From NCBI RefSeq assembly GCF_014698845.1, contig NZ_JACJTV010000032.1, forward strand, positions 1-60,931: a DNA stretch of 60,931 nt, in the 5' to 3' direction. The translations under genes and the position numbers were made by a program. The notes below the pieces were generated by a model that was not told the origin of the DNA, made no database searches, and was given only the letters and a program-made list of their open reading frames with translations. Shown in pieces: positions 35,655-45,343 of the stretch (the first letter of the stretch is position 1; every line of letters begins with the position of its first letter). The DNA comes from Coleofasciculus sp. FACHB-1120. GTDB lineage: Bacteria > Cyanobacteriota > Cyanobacteriia > Cyanobacteriales > FACHB-T130.

Positions 35655-37496
35655 CTAATTAGATGCCTTCCAGCCGTCCAAAAGATTTGGTCGTTCTACA
35701 GACGCGGGGAAGAGTTCTTTGAAAGCAGCCTGTCTAAGGTCTGGCTTTTCTGGGGTCATATTCCACAAGCTTTCGTAGAAGAAGAAGGACATCCCGGCAA
35801 ATCCGCGCTGACGAACTGCTGCAACTTGCTCCTGAATTTGTGCAGCCTTAACTGGGTGAGGTTTCACGCCGCTGAGAATGCCGATGGCGACGGGGATATG
35901 ACGCTGCGCTGCTTTGACTTCTGGTCGCTCTAATTCCCCAATAAAGCGGCTCAGGTCATCCCGATAGATTTGGACGATCAGTTCCTCAATCAGCCCCTGC
36001 TGTTCCCACTTCTGCCAGTCGGCTAGAAAGGAGTTGTAAGAGAATTCTTGGGGATTGGGAGAAAGGGCAAAAATAACGTTGGGTTTGCGGTCTTTGACCG
36101 CTTTGAACAACTGTTTCAGATAGGCAGTAATTTTGTCAGCTCGCCAGCGTATCCATTGAGGATCTTGGGCGTTGGCGGGAGGAGATTTCCCACCGTTTTC
36201 TTTCTTGTACAGTTCGACGGTGAAGGCGTCGTAGCCAAAATCGGCGGGAAAGCCGAAGTGGTCATCAAATTGAATCCCGTCAATATCGTATTTGCTAACA
36301 ATTTCGACGACTAAATCTTGGATGAAATTTTGCACTTCGGGACGCATCGGATTCAGCCAAACTCGATTATGCGTTCCTTCTTTCCAAGTTTGGGAACCGT
36401 CGCGCTTTTTGAGTAGCCATTCGGGGTGGCGTTTGGCGAGATCAGAATCAGCGGGTGCCATGAAGCCGAATTCAAACCAGGGGATGACTGCCATGCCTTT
36501 TTGGTGTCCCTGGTCTACAATTTCTTTGAGGATGTCTCGTCCTTGTAAGCCTGGGGCGGGATCGAGCGATCGCCCAGTGACTTTTTGGGCTACAGCACTG
36601 GGATATAAGGTATAACCCCAGTTCCAAACGGTAGGATAAACGGTATTGAAATTTAGCTCATCGAGGCGTTGCAGGGCTTTGCTCAGGCGCTCGCGCTCAA
36701 ACAACACGTCACTATCGATATTCGTCAGCCATACCCCCCGAATCTCTCTTGATGCGCTTGGCGGAGTCCCAACGCTAGCGATGTATTGGGAAGGCACTAA
36801 TCCACCTGTTCCGGTAGCTTGACACAAGAAAGCCGCAACCTCGGCACGACTTGCCAACTGATTTGGATTGAGTGTCTTGACGTTGGGGTAATTGACTACG
36901 ATTTGTTTTTCGGTTGCAGCAGCGATCGCATTCCGCGCATAGGCGGGAATTGCCCTTGCATCGGTAAATGCCCCAGTCAAGGTGCTACTCACCGCCTGAG
37001 TGGGGGAATACTTCAAACCACTCGCCAAAGATACCAACGCTTGCGATCGCGGGATTTTTTCGTTCGGCTTGAACACCCCGCCCGGATAACCCGACATAAA
37101 TCCCTTTTTATAGGCTTTCCGAATTGCATCTACCGCCCAGTAATTTGCTGGGATATCCGCAAATTGACCGCCGCTACGAACTTCCGCTGCATTGGGGAAA
37201 GCTTTGCCAACCATCGCAGCAAACTCACCTCTGGTTACGGGTGCCCTCGGTCGAAAACTCCCATCCGGGTAGCCACTAATAATCTGCTTCTGTGCCAACT
37301 GTTCTATACAGGGTTGCGCCCAAAGTCCTTGCACATCCACAAATTTTGTCTGAGCAAATGCAGCGGGGTTTACCAGCGTCATGCAGAAGCTAAAAGCGAC
37401 CAGGAAGACAAACCAGGCCTGACGTCCAAAGGTGCGGCTAAACCAAACTAGCCCGTCTGCGAGGCTCGTAAAAAGTCGTTTGACAGAGTATTTCAA
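35655..37496 (-). CDS. SLH-domain glycoside hydrolase-like protein (GHL10/DUF187)
   Basis: 613 residues. A hydrophobic signal lies at about 26-49 (ends AAFAQ). Three S-layer homology repeats follow (about 52-225: GYPDGSFRPRAPVTRGEFAA, SGYPGGVFKPNEKIPRSQAL, a degenerate third) that anchor proteins to the wall. Residues 250-575 are a GHL10-type TIM barrel: REIRGVWLTNIDSDVL, LNFNTVYPTVWNWG, KGMAVIPWFEFGFM, DGIQFDDHFGF, NVIFALSPNP, QIYRDDLSRF. The acidic DDH is a probable catalytic element. Family members act on polysaccharides in few proven cases; the substrate is unknown. It lies near the MurT-GatD pair. Confidence 0.92.
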   Translation of the reverse strand: MKYSVKRLFTSLADGLVWFSRTFGRQAWFVFLVAFSFCMTLVNPAAFAQTKFVDVQGLWAQPCIEQLAQKQIISGYPDGSFRPRAPVTRGEFAAMVGKAFPNAAEVRSGGQFADIPANYWAVDAIRKAYKKGFMSGYPGGVFKPNEKIPRSQALVSLASGLKYSPTQAVSSTLTGAFTDARAIPAYARNAIAAATEKQIVVNYPNVKTLNPNQLASRAEVAAFLCQATGTGGLVPSQYIASVGTPPSASREIRGVWLTNIDSDVLFERERLSKALQRLDELNFNTVYPTVWNWGYTLYPSAVAQKVTGRSLDPAPGLQGRDILKEIVDQGHQKGMAVIPWFEFGFMAPADSDLAKRHPEWLLKKRDGSQTWKEGTHNRVWLNPMRPEVQNFIQDLVVEIVSKYDIDGIQFDDHFGFPADFGYDAFTVELYKKENGGKSPPANAQDPQWIRWRADKITAYLKQLFKAVKDRKPNVIFALSPNPQEFSYNSFLADWQKWEQQGLIEELIVQIYRDDLSRFIGELERPEVKAAQRHIPVAIGILSGVKPHPVKAAQIQEQVAAVRQRGFAGMSFFFYESLWNMTPEKPDLRQAAFKELFPASVERPNLLDGWKASN

Positions 37497-37696
37497 TATC
37501 TACCTCAATAGGGTTGTACAAAAATTTACCCAAATATTATGGAACCACAAATCATGACTTGGGCATTTCGGCAAAGGTTGCAGCAAGTTGGCTAGGCAAA
37601 AGTTGTGGTGTCATGGAAATCATTGGTCATCGAAGAATAGCGATCGCTCCTTTTAATGATGAGGTTAAGGATGAGGCAAGTCCAACCAGGATACAC

Positions 37697-37967
37697 AAGA
37701 CTTACGCACTGAAAGCTTGAAGTCTAGATCCCCTCTAACCCTCCTTGAAAAGGTGGGGACAGAAAAAGTCCCTCCTAAAAAGGGAGATGTAAGCAGGGTG
37801 GTTTCATTGATTAAAAGAAAATTTTGTAACGTTGATTTTGGTTGGCGGTAGTGGCTTTTTGATTGCCATGCCCCTACAAAATGTCACCATGCGTCGATAT
37901 TTTCGTTGATTGTATGAAACCAGCCCTTTAAAAAGGGGGATGCAAGCGGAATCTCTGCGTAAGTCCT
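37697..37967. mobile_element. 271-bp composite inverted-repeat (MITE-like) element
   Basis: Outer ends AAGACTTACGC (37697-37707) and GCGTAAGTCCT (37957-37967) are inverse of each other at 10 of 11 positions, and match the ends of the 92-bp element at 30001-30092. The interior holds a second inverted-repeat element (37796-37925) that also occurs alone at 54553-54681. No transposase gene lies inside. Confidence 0.6.
37796..37925. repeat. 130-bp GGTTTCAT element, copy A
   Basis: Begins GGGTGGTTTCAT and ends ATGAAACCAGCC (terminal inverted repeats). It is about 85-90% identical by eye to 54553-54681 over the full length. Inside, GTAGTGGC and GCCCCTAC frame an imperfect hairpin. Confidence 0.8.
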
Positions 37968-39045
37968 GGCTGGAATGATTTTGGGTTAATTCAAAAACCG
38001 ATCAATCCGGCTTTGGCATCGAATTTTTACTCTCAGCAGTTGTGGCAGATGGGATGACCGTGAGTGAGAAACACGATACCGATCGCGAACTTAGGGGTCA
38101 AGGCTTAGCGAATATCATCCTCCTTTGGGGGAATTCCGGCTATCGGCGCGATCGCCCACACTGCCATCCATGTTTGTTCTGGTGGGAAAACCCTTCTCTC
38201 AGGGGAACAGAAGCCTTCTCGAAGTAGAGGCGCAATCGCTTTCTTGGCGTTCAAATGTGGAAGGGCGCTCGCCTACTTTACGAACTTTCGCGTACCCGCA
38301 TCTGCCATAAGTTGGGTTTGGGTCAATAAATCTGAAGATTACGTAATAAATCCCCCAAAGCTACTATCGCGTCTGCTACAGTTTTGATTTATACAGCCCA
38401 GGAAGAGGCGGATTGGTTTCTAAATCTCTCACAAAGAGCCAAGACTCCTGCGGTTGCCTTGTCAGAAATTTCTATTTCTTTCCGTGGTTTCATCAGGCAG
38501 GTGTGCAATGTTTGCATAGCGGCAATCAACCCTTATGAATTTTATGAATAAAGCTTTTTAACGTAGACACAAGCTGTCGGCGTTTTCAAAAACTAGAGTT
38601 GCGGCTTTTCCTAGAATACGTAGCGCTCTAAGACATTCGCCCTCTACCGCCAGCCTCCATCAATGCGATCGCGCTCATAGCATATCGCGGGTCGTTATCT
38701 CTAAAGCCACTTGCATTCTCTGTCCAGAGCCAGCACTTGTAGCTTTAAGAAACCTAACGATATGTTAATTTTTATTACAATCTATTTTTTGTTTAAGGAA
38801 AACCCGAATCCCTCTGTGTACCCAATAACAGGGTGTACGCATACTCCACAACCTCTACAGGATACTCAATTCAAGCTCAGGATTCGTCTGGCTCCTTTTG
38901 GACAGACAAGCTGAGATCACTTAAATTAGGTGATAGAGATCACGGAAAAATAAGATACCAGTCATTGTCTTGTTAGAGTGCCCTCGGCTGAGCGATCCCA
39001 AAATCACCCGATATAAGGAAGTAAAAAAAAACCTCGATTGGAAAA
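37968..39045. other. Gene-poor kilobase with possible gene remnants
   Basis: Several short frames are open but lack starts, ribosome sites and recognisable motifs. Two may be remnants: one around 38007-38227 (GFGIEFLLSAVVADGMTVSE), resembling a segment near 1060, and one at 38336-38548 without a start codon (IYTAQEEADWFLNLSQRAKT). No tRNA or other RNA gene was seen. Confidence 0.35.
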
Positions 39046-39573
39046 ATGTTAATTAAACTCCCTTTGGTACCCGCCATGACTGAGCTTTATGATTCAGAAG
39101 ATGTCCAGGCAAACCACAAGCGATCGCTTAGAAGACTCGCCAAGGCGATCGCGCTTTCTCAAGGTGAGTTCTCGCTGATTTTAGTGTCCTGCAACTATCC
39201 CCAGTTACAGGAGCAGATGGCGAAGCTGCTGAAAGAACTCTCCTCAGTCGAAATTCAAGAAATCGTCCTGCATCCTTCAGTGAAGACGCTTTATACAACG
39301 ATTCAAAAAACAATTGAAGATCAGCAGCCGCCAGCCTTGATGGTTTTCGGTTTAGAGTCCGTGGTGGACATTAATCAAGTACTTACCTCGACGAACCTCG
39401 TCCGGAATCAGTTCCGCAAACAGTTCGCTTTTCCGCTAGTGTTATGGGTGAGTGATGAAATTCTGCAAAAACTGACTCGGATGGCACCGGATTTTAAAAA
39501 CTGGGCTACCACCGCCATTCGATTTGAGGTTCCCAGCAATCAGTCGGTAGAGTGGACAGCCATCACTGCTTGA
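39046..39573 (+). CDS. Short protein like the N-terminal part of large cyanobacterial TPR proteins
   Basis: 175 residues; a start at the second ATG (39076, MTELYDSEDVQANHKRSLRR) is as likely. The segments FSLILVSCNYPQLQEQM, PPALMVFGLESVVDINQVL and PLVLWVSDEILQKLTRMAPD match a pattern I know from the first 170 residues of much longer cyanobacterial proteins, where TPR repeats follow. Here the frame stops right after that module (AIRFEVPSNQSVEWTAITA). It could be a stand-alone version or a gene cut short. The P-loop is not obvious. Confidence 0.6.
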   Translation: MLIKLPLVPAMTELYDSEDVQANHKRSLRRLAKAIALSQGEFSLILVSCNYPQLQEQMAKLLKELSSVEIQEIVLHPSVKTLYTTIQKTIEDQQPPALMVFGLESVVDINQVLTSTNLVRNQFRKQFAFPLVLWVSDEILQKLTRMAPDFKNWATTAIRFEVPSNQSVEWTAITA

Positions 39574-39673
39574 ATGGCGAGCATCCTGCAAGATGACTAA
39601 CGCACTGACAGTCGGTAGGATGGCATGACGCACTCTAACCAGACGCACTCTAGCCAGAACTATATAGGCATCA

Positions 39674-40810
39674 TTAAAGAGTCACTGGTGACTCCACATA
39701 AATTGTTGGTTCCTGCATCTTAAACTCTATGCCATACTCGATCAGATGCTTAGAGATTTTTTCGTTCGCCAATTCCAGTAGATGCTTTCGCAGTTGAATC
39801 GAGTTTTCACTGGAACCCAGAATAAAAAACGTTACCCTCGCTCTCGTTGTTTGCTTTTCCGCATTATTCATTAACGTAATATTTGTACTACCGGGATCGA
39901 TCCCGAACACGGAGTCTGTACTCTGATTAATGACTTGCTGTACTAGCGCCTGTTCCCGATCTTCTAGTAACCGAAAAAAATCTAGATAAAGTAAAACCAT
40001 TACTTTCTTGCCCATCGTCACATTCTCAATTTCTAAATTTGCCAATGTGGAATTGGGCACAATATATAACGTACTTTTAGCCGCCGTGCGAATCTTAGTA
40101 GAGCGCAAGCCAATCGATTCAACGCGACCAAATAAACCTCCGGGTACATTGCCAATTGAAGGAAGACGAATATAATCCCCAGGAACAAAAGGGCGATCCA
40201 AATACAAAACAATCGTCCCTAAAAGCTGCTCTAGAGTCTTTTGAGCCGCAAACGCCACTGCCAAGCCACCAATCCCTAAACTTGCCACCAAGCCCACTAA
40301 ATTGAATTGCTGGCTCTGAGCAAAAGCCAGAATGGCGATGAAGCCGAGAGCAACATTCATTAAAGTCTCAATTACGAGAATCAGTTCATCAAAATCTCGA
40401 CCAAATTTCCCAAGTAAATCAATCCCATAAATTCGGATAAACTGCCGAAATAATCGGGAGATTAACCAAGCTACACTAATAATGACCGCTAAATCTAAAA
40501 AAGGTTTGATTAATTTATAAAGTGCTTGATAATCTTCAATCCAGGTTAACGAAAGAGAGATAAGGATGAATGTACCCGCCACTCTAAACAAGTGTTTGAT
40601 TGGCTCGATCAAGCCTTCATAAATACTCGTTACTTTCTCCGAGGCAAAGCGGCGGACGATTAATTTGCTGATACCAGGCGTGTATCGTCCCAACAGCAAA
40701 GACAGGAGGACAAAGAGTAAGAAAATAAGGGGTTTGGAAATATCGATTTGAAGAACTTGATGACGAATATCGGCAAGATTTAGATTAGATAGTAATGGGT
40801 GAATCCACAT
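39674..40810 (-). CDS. Mechanosensitive (MscS-type) ion channel, second of a tandem pair
   Basis: About 378 residues from the ATG at 40810 (the frame opens at a TTG at 40840). Four N-terminal helices precede the pore helix and MscS core: LVGLVASLGIGGLAVAFAAQ, KTLEQLLGTIVLYLDRPFVP, GDYIRLP, GLFGRVESIGLRSTKIRT, YIVPNSTLANLEIENV. The end is QEPTIYVESPVTL. The start lies inside the upstream channel gene (26-bp overlap), so translation is probably coupled. It opens under membrane tension to release solutes, or may serve signalling as in other long MscS homologs. Confidence 0.92.
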   Translation of the reverse strand: MWIHPLLSNLNLADIRHQVLQIDISKPLIFLLFVLLSLLLGRYTPGISKLIVRRFASEKVTSIYEGLIEPIKHLFRVAGTFILISLSLTWIEDYQALYKLIKPFLDLAVIISVAWLISRLFRQFIRIYGIDLLGKFGRDFDELILVIETLMNVALGFIAILAFAQSQQFNLVGLVASLGIGGLAVAFAAQKTLEQLLGTIVLYLDRPFVPGDYIRLPSIGNVPGGLFGRVESIGLRSTKIRTAAKSTLYIVPNSTLANLEIENVTMGKKVMVLLYLDFFRLLEDREQALVQQVINQSTDSVFGIDPGSTNITLMNNAEKQTTRARVTFFILGSSENSIQLRKHLLELANEKISKHLIEYGIEFKMQEPTIYVESPVTL

Positions 40811-41783
40811 AAATTGTTGGTTCTTCAATGTCGAAGGCAATCCCGTAATATTTCAATTTATCTGTAATATTTTGACTGGCAATATCGAGGAGTTGACGCC
40901 GCAATCCCATCGATACTTCGCTTGAGCCTAAGATAAAAAAAGTAATTTGTGCTTGCGTTTTTATCTCGCTATCCTTGCCCAAATCTTTAAACGTAACTTC
41001 GGTGTTGCGTGAGTCGATGCCAAAAATATCTTCTGTACTGTCTAAGATAACTTGACGAATTAAGGCACGTTCTTCGTTCTCAATTTTCCGGTCAAAGTTT
41101 AAGTAGATGAGAGCCATAACTTTCTTTGCACCCGAAAAATTCTCAATGTTCACCTGTGTTAAGGAACTATTTGGTACGATTACCAATGTTCCTTTGCCAG
41201 AGGTGCGAATTCTGGTGGAACGCCAGCCAATTGACTCAACTCTGCCAAAAATACCATCTGGCAAGCCAATATAGTCATCGACAACAAAGGGGCGATCGAG
41301 ATAAATAACAATGCCGCCTAATACTTGTTCCAAAGTTTTTTGGGCAGCAAAGGCAACGGCTAAACCACCAATCCCTAAACTAGCGACCAAACCAAAAATA
41401 TTAATTTTATGAGTTTCGGCAAAAATAACGATAATCAAAAATATAATAATAAAATTAGCAATTAATTTAGCCAGGATTAGCAGTTCGCTGTTGATTTTAC
41501 GTCCACTGTTGATAGCAGCATCTAAGAGATAGATATCAAAAACCTGCTTAAACAGGCGAGAACCCAACCAACAGGCAGCGATCGCGAGAGATAAACTAAC
41601 TGCAAATTCGATTAAACCCGACTGAAAAAAAGCCGGGACTAAGTGTATGGCAGTGTCAGCGATCGCTAGCCCAATGACAACTCCCAATAAACCCTCGTAA
41701 GGTTTAACGACTTTTTGATAGGCTGCAAGAGCCTGAGAAGAAACTAATTGCACAACTTCTGCTAATTCTGGTAATTCTTCCAC
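40785..41783 (-). CDS. Mechanosensitive (MscS-type) ion channel, first of a tandem pair
   Basis: 332 residues. The same core as its neighbour: FGLVASLGIGGLAVAFAAQK, TLEQVLGGIVIYLDRPFVVD, DYIGLPDGIFGRVESIGWRS, LVIVPNSSLTQVNIENFSGA; end EEPTIYVDSPITI. The two proteins are clearly paralogs, including the last 13 residues. Two to four membrane helices precede the core. It is divergent from mnmE, with 59 bp between the two start codons. Confidence 0.92.
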   Translation of the reverse strand: MEELPELAEVVQLVSSQALAAYQKVVKPYEGLLGVVIGLAIADTAIHLVPAFFQSGLIEFAVSLSLAIAACWLGSRLFKQVFDIYLLDAAINSGRKINSELLILAKLIANFIIIFLIIVIFAETHKINIFGLVASLGIGGLAVAFAAQKTLEQVLGGIVIYLDRPFVVDDYIGLPDGIFGRVESIGWRSTRIRTSGKGTLVIVPNSSLTQVNIENFSGAKKVMALIYLNFDRKIENEERALIRQVILDSTEDIFGIDSRNTEVTFKDLGKDSEIKTQAQITFFILGSSEVSMGLRRQLLDIASQNITDKLKYYGIAFDIEEPTIYVDSPITI

Positions 41784-41842
41784 TTTATTACAGCAGAATG
41801 GAAATTGATAAGCTTTTCATTTAACCCGAATCTTAAGGCAAG

Positions 41843-43228
41843 ATGTCTGAAACGTTTGTGCAGGGGGGAACAATCGCCGCGATCGCTACCGCTGTTGTTC
41901 CCCAACAGGGGAGTGTGGGGATTGTGCGCGTATCGGGAGCGGAAGCGATCGCGATCGCGCGTACCCTCTTCCACGCACCAGGGAAGCAGCCGTGGGAATC
42001 TCACCGCATCCTCTACGGATATGTGCGCGATCCCCAAACGCATGATGTGGTAGATGAAGCACTGTTGTTGATGATGCAAGCGCCTCGCTCCTACACCCGT
42101 GAAGATGTGGTAGAGTTCCACTGCCACGGCGGAATTATGCCAGTGCAGCAGGTATTGCAGCTGTGTTTGGAGGCGGGGGCAAAATTAGCACAGCCGGGAG
42201 AGTTTACCCTGCGGGCGTTTCTGAACGGGCGTCTGGATTTGACGCAGGCGGAGAGTATTTCCGATCTCGTGGGAGCGAAATCGCCTCAAGCGGCTCAATC
42301 TGCGCTCGCCGGTTTGCAAGGGAAGTTGCAAAAGCCAATTCGCTCCCTGCGTACCACTTGCCTCGATATCTTGGCAGAAATTGAAGCCCGAATCGACTTT
42401 GAGGAAGATTTGCCACCGTTGAATGAAGCGGATATCATCGCCCAAATCGAGCAGATATTGGCAGAAACTACGAAAATTTTGGCAACTGCCGCACAAGGTG
42501 AACTCCTCCGCACTGGCTTGAAAGTGGCGATTGTCGGGCGTCCCAACGTGGGGAAATCGAGTTTGCTGAATGCCTGGAGTCGGAGCGATCGCGCCATCGT
42601 CACCGACCTTCCCGGCACCACTCGCGACGTTGTAGAATCGACTCTGGTCGTCGGTGGAATTCCCGTGCAAGTGCTAGATACTGCGGGGATTCGGGATACT
42701 GCTGATGTGGTGGAAAAGATTGGGGTTGAGCGATCGCGCGATGCCGCCCAAGCCGCTGACTTGGTACTACTCACCATTGATGCCCAAGCCGGTTGGACGC
42801 CTGCCGATGGAGAAATCTACGAACAGGTACAACACCGCCCCCTCATTTTAGTTATTAATAAAGTTGACCTGGTTGGGGAAATTCCAGAATTGTCTCTTCC
42901 AGACACCATTCACCGGGTTGTACCCACCGCAGCCGCCCACAACCACGGCATTAACGCCCTAGAAGAAGCCATTTTGGATGCCGTACATACCAGCAACCTC
43001 AAGGCAGCTGACTTAGATTTGGCAATTAACCAGCGACAAGCAGCGGCACTAACGAGGGCTAAAACTTCTTTGCAACAAGTGCTGGCTACTATTACCGATC
43101 AACTCCCTCTCGACTTCTGGACAATTGACTTGCGAGGTGCCATTCAAGCTTTAGGAGAAATCACCGGCGAGGAAGTCACCGAATCAGTTCTCGATCGCAT
43201 TTTTAGCCGGTTTTGTATTGGGAAATAA
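41843..43228 (+). CDS. mnmE: tRNA modification GTPase MnmE
   Basis: 461 residues, full length. With MnmG it modifies U34 of certain tRNAs (cmnm5U). N-terminal folate-binding domain: [54 protein letters not shown]. The inserted G domain has G1 [10 protein letters not shown]2 region DLPGTTRD, G3 DTAGIRDT and G4 NKVD. The C-terminal tail ends FCIGK, with the catalytic-family Cys motif C[I/L]GK. No mnmG is in the window. Confidence 0.97.
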   Translation: MSETFVQGGTIAAIATAVVPQQGSVGIVRVSGAEAIAIARTLFHAPGKQPWESHRILYGYVRDPQTHDVVDEALLLMMQAPRSYTREDVVEFHCHGGIMPVQQVLQLCLEAGAKLAQPGEFTLRAFLNGRLDLTQAESISDLVGAKSPQAAQSALAGLQGKLQKPIRSLRTTCLDILAEIEARIDFEEDLPPLNEADIIAQIEQILAETTKILATAAQGELLRTGLKVAIVGRPNVGKSSLLNAWSRSDRAIVTDLPGTTRDVVESTLVVGGIPVQVLDTAGIRDTADVVEKIGVERSRDAAQAADLVLLTIDAQAGWTPADGEIYEQVQHRPLILVINKVDLVGEIPELSLPDTIHRVVPTAAAHNHGINALEEAILDAVHTSNLKAADLDLAINQRQAAALTRAKTSLQQVLATITDQLPLDFWTIDLRGAIQALGEITGEEVTESVLDRIFSRFCIGK

Positions 43229-43364
43229 GGAAGGGATAGGGAATGGTTTTTAGAAATCTCTATTACCCAACTTCCTGATTCTGTTGATTTTGCAGGTAGG
43301 GCTAATTGTTTGTACAGCCCCATTTAGGCTGAGGGTGTAATCACAATACAGACAATTTAATATT

Positions 43365-43967
43365 ATGCACAAGCACAAACAAAACTCAGGCAAATCTACC
43401 GCTCCTAACCAGCGCCAAGCGATTCGGAAAGGATACGAACAATATAGCGTCCAAGGTTTCTACGAACAATTTGGAGATGAATATCGAAATCCTCAAGAGT
43501 CCGCCATTCAAAAAGTTTTGCAACTTGCAGTTAGTCAATGGCAGCTAGATTTTCACAAAGTATTAGACTTAGCTTGTGGCAGCGGCGAAGTGACTTTAGC
43601 GCTGCAAAGTTTAGGATGTAACAACATTGATGGCATCGATCCCTACACCTACAACGCCTATTTAAATCGCACGGGTAAAGAAGCTGAACCCTATACTTTT
43701 GAGGACATTGCCTCTGGAATTCTCAACGACCGGGATTATAGTTTGATTGTGTGCAGCTTTGCGATGCATTTGCTGCCAGAGTCACGTTTGCCTATCGTTG
43801 TTTACCAACTAGGTCTAATTGCCCATTCAATGATAATTATTACCCCAAACAAGCGCCCTCACTTGAAGCCGGAATGGGGATGGCTTTGCTTAGATGAAAT
43901 CATGTGTAGCCGCGTGCGATCGCGGCTTTATCAGCGAACTTATGGGCAAAGTGGGCAAGGAGAGTAG
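43365..43967 (+). CDS. Class I SAM-dependent methyltransferase-like protein
   Basis: 200 residues. Motif I of the Rossmann fold is VLDLACGSGEVTLALQSLG, followed by an acidic strand end NIDGIDPYTYNAYL and a motif-IV-like YSLIVCSFAMHLLPES. Two N-terminal helices precede (RKGYEQYSVQGFYEQFGDEY). The substrate cannot be inferred; the size suits a small-molecule methyltransferase. It lies 136 bp after mnmE on the same strand; whether it shares a transcript is open. Confidence 0.85.
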   Translation: MHKHKQNSGKSTAPNQRQAIRKGYEQYSVQGFYEQFGDEYRNPQESAIQKVLQLAVSQWQLDFHKVLDLACGSGEVTLALQSLGCNNIDGIDPYTYNAYLNRTGKEAEPYTFEDIASGILNDRDYSLIVCSFAMHLLPESRLPIVVYQLGLIAHSMIIITPNKRPHLKPEWGWLCLDEIMCSRVRSRLYQRTYGQSGQGE

Positions 43968-43991
43968 GCATTGCTCACCCCGATCCCGAAC

Positions 43992-44372
43992 CTAGCTTCT
44001 CACCGTTGTTTCTCGCAGCAATTGTTTAACGGTTCCTACTAGCTCGTGGGGTTCAAAGGGCTTAGAAATATAGGCATCTGCGCCTTGCTTCATTCCCCAG
44101 TAGCGATCGAATTCTTCCCGTTTGGCTGAACACATCACCACAGCTACCTTCTGGGTTTTGGAGTCGGCTCTAATTTTACGGCAAACTTCGTAGCCATTCA
44201 TCCGGGGCAGCACAATATCTAGCACCACTAAATCCGGACAATTGCCCTTCATTTGCTCCAGCGCTTCGACACCATCACAAGCCACAGTAACACTCAGCCC
44301 GCTCTCTTGCAGAAGGTGTGAGATCATCTCCCGTTGCGTGTGACTGTCTTCCACCACTAGAACTGTAGTCAT
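43992..44372 (-). CDS. Single-domain response regulator (CheY/PilH type)
   Basis: 126 residues, a receiver domain only. Phosphoacceptor Asp in DLVVLDIVLPRMNGYEV (about residue 51), acidic pair VVEDSHTQ, switch Thr/Ser in VVMCSAK and the conserved Lys in YISKPFEP. The opening TTVLVVEDSHTQREMISHLL resembles PilH/PatA-linked regulators of cyanobacterial pilus and phototaxis systems. No kinase gene is adjacent, so the partner is unknown. Confidence 0.92.
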   Translation of the reverse strand: MTTVLVVEDSHTQREMISHLLQESGLSVTVACDGVEALEQMKGNCPDLVVLDIVLPRMNGYEVCRKIRADSKTQKVAVVMCSAKREEFDRYWGMKQGADAYISKPFEPHELVGTVKQLLRETTVRS

Positions 44373-44771
44373 AACTCCTACCTACTTACGAGGTTCAAAT
44401 GTTCGCAGGAAAAAATGAGCGCACCCCAAGTTAAATTGCGTCTAGTTAGATAAAACTTATCTACTTCCGCTCATTTTCGCTTATGAGTCTAAAAAGTGTT
44501 TACGTAAATGCACGTAATTTTTCCGGGTTATTTCCGTTATATTTTAAGCGATCGCTCTGGAATCAGATTATCAATCAACGAACATCTTCACTCAATCTTC
44601 AAAGTTATTCCTAATTTTTCCTGAAAAGTTGTAAAGATTTTGTACAAATCCGCAGAAATACGGAAAAGCCGAATTTGGTCAATATCCTTGTACGTAAGCA
44701 TACAGAGCCATCTTTAGGTTCTAATTTTTATTAAACTCTATGTATCGGTTATAACTAATAATTTTAAATTT
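44373..44771. other. AT-rich spacer, no gene found
   Basis: Promoter region for the response regulator (-) and the former start of the phoD-like gene (+). No hairpin longer than about 8 bp and no open frame with coding character were noted. Confidence 0.4.
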
Positions 44772-45269
44772 ATGGAAGAAAAACTGCGATCGCGGCTGAA
44801 CTGTCGCCAGTTTCTACTTGGCTGTGCCCTGACTGGCGGCGGGATCGTTGCCGCAGATTTGTTATCAAAATCTGGACAAGCACAAGTCGCTGCCCCTGCT
44901 ATTGTGACATCGGATAAGATGCGTCCGCAAATTCCATTTGGGGTTGCTAGCGGCGACATCACAGGCAACAGCGCCGTCGTGTGGAGCCGTTGCAATCGCC
45001 CTGGACGAATGATTGTGGAATATTCGACAACCGAGTCATTCCGGAATGTGCAGCGGGTCGTGGGACTAGCCGTCCTGGAAAACAGAGACTTCACGGCACA
45101 GATTTATCGAGCTGACTTGCCACTGAATCAGCAGATATTCTAGTGAGTCACCTCCCAGGATTTAGCTGATATCAACATCTACCGCGACCCCGCACAAGGC
45201 AGTTTCCACACGACAAAAGTCGTAACCGCAAAAGTCGTATCATTGCGTGATTTCTCTCTTCCAGACTGA
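44772..45269 (+). pseudogene. Decayed phoD-type alkaline phosphatase (N-terminal remnant)
   Basis: The frame reads as the start of a PhoD-like phosphatase: a Tat-like signal (CRQFLLGCALTGGGIVAADL, the first Arg of the twin pair replaced by Cys), PQIPFGVASGDITGNSAVVW, SRCNRPGRMIVEYSTTESF. After ...LPLNQQIF come two adjacent stops, TAG TGA (45141-45146), where the family has a Tyr-Arg pair (IFYRV). The same frame then continues with family-like sequence (VTSQDLADINIYRDPAQGSF) to a TGA at 45267. The remaining several hundred residues, with the metal site, are missing. It is therefore called a pseudogene. Confidence 0.85.
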
Positions 45270-45281
45270 GTCTGGAAGAGA
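45255..45281. terminator. Hairpin at the end of the phoD remnant
   Basis: TCTCTTCCAGA (45255-45265), loop CTGAG, TCTGGAAGAGA (45271-45281): a perfect 11-bp stem. It contains the last stop of the remnant. No T-run follows, so terminator function is uncertain. Confidence 0.55.
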
Positions 45282-45343
45282 GGGGAAGTCTCTCAATCAG
45301 CCCACGACTATAGCGAAGCTAAGCTAACAGTATCCAGCACTTT

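Noticed and set aside
37514-37720. 68-residue + strand frame before the nested element
   Set aside because: No motif or ribosome site; its end runs into the AAGACTTACGC element end.
38711-38914. 67-residue + strand frame in the gene-poor kilobase
   Set aside because: Low-complexity, no recognisable family and no start signal.
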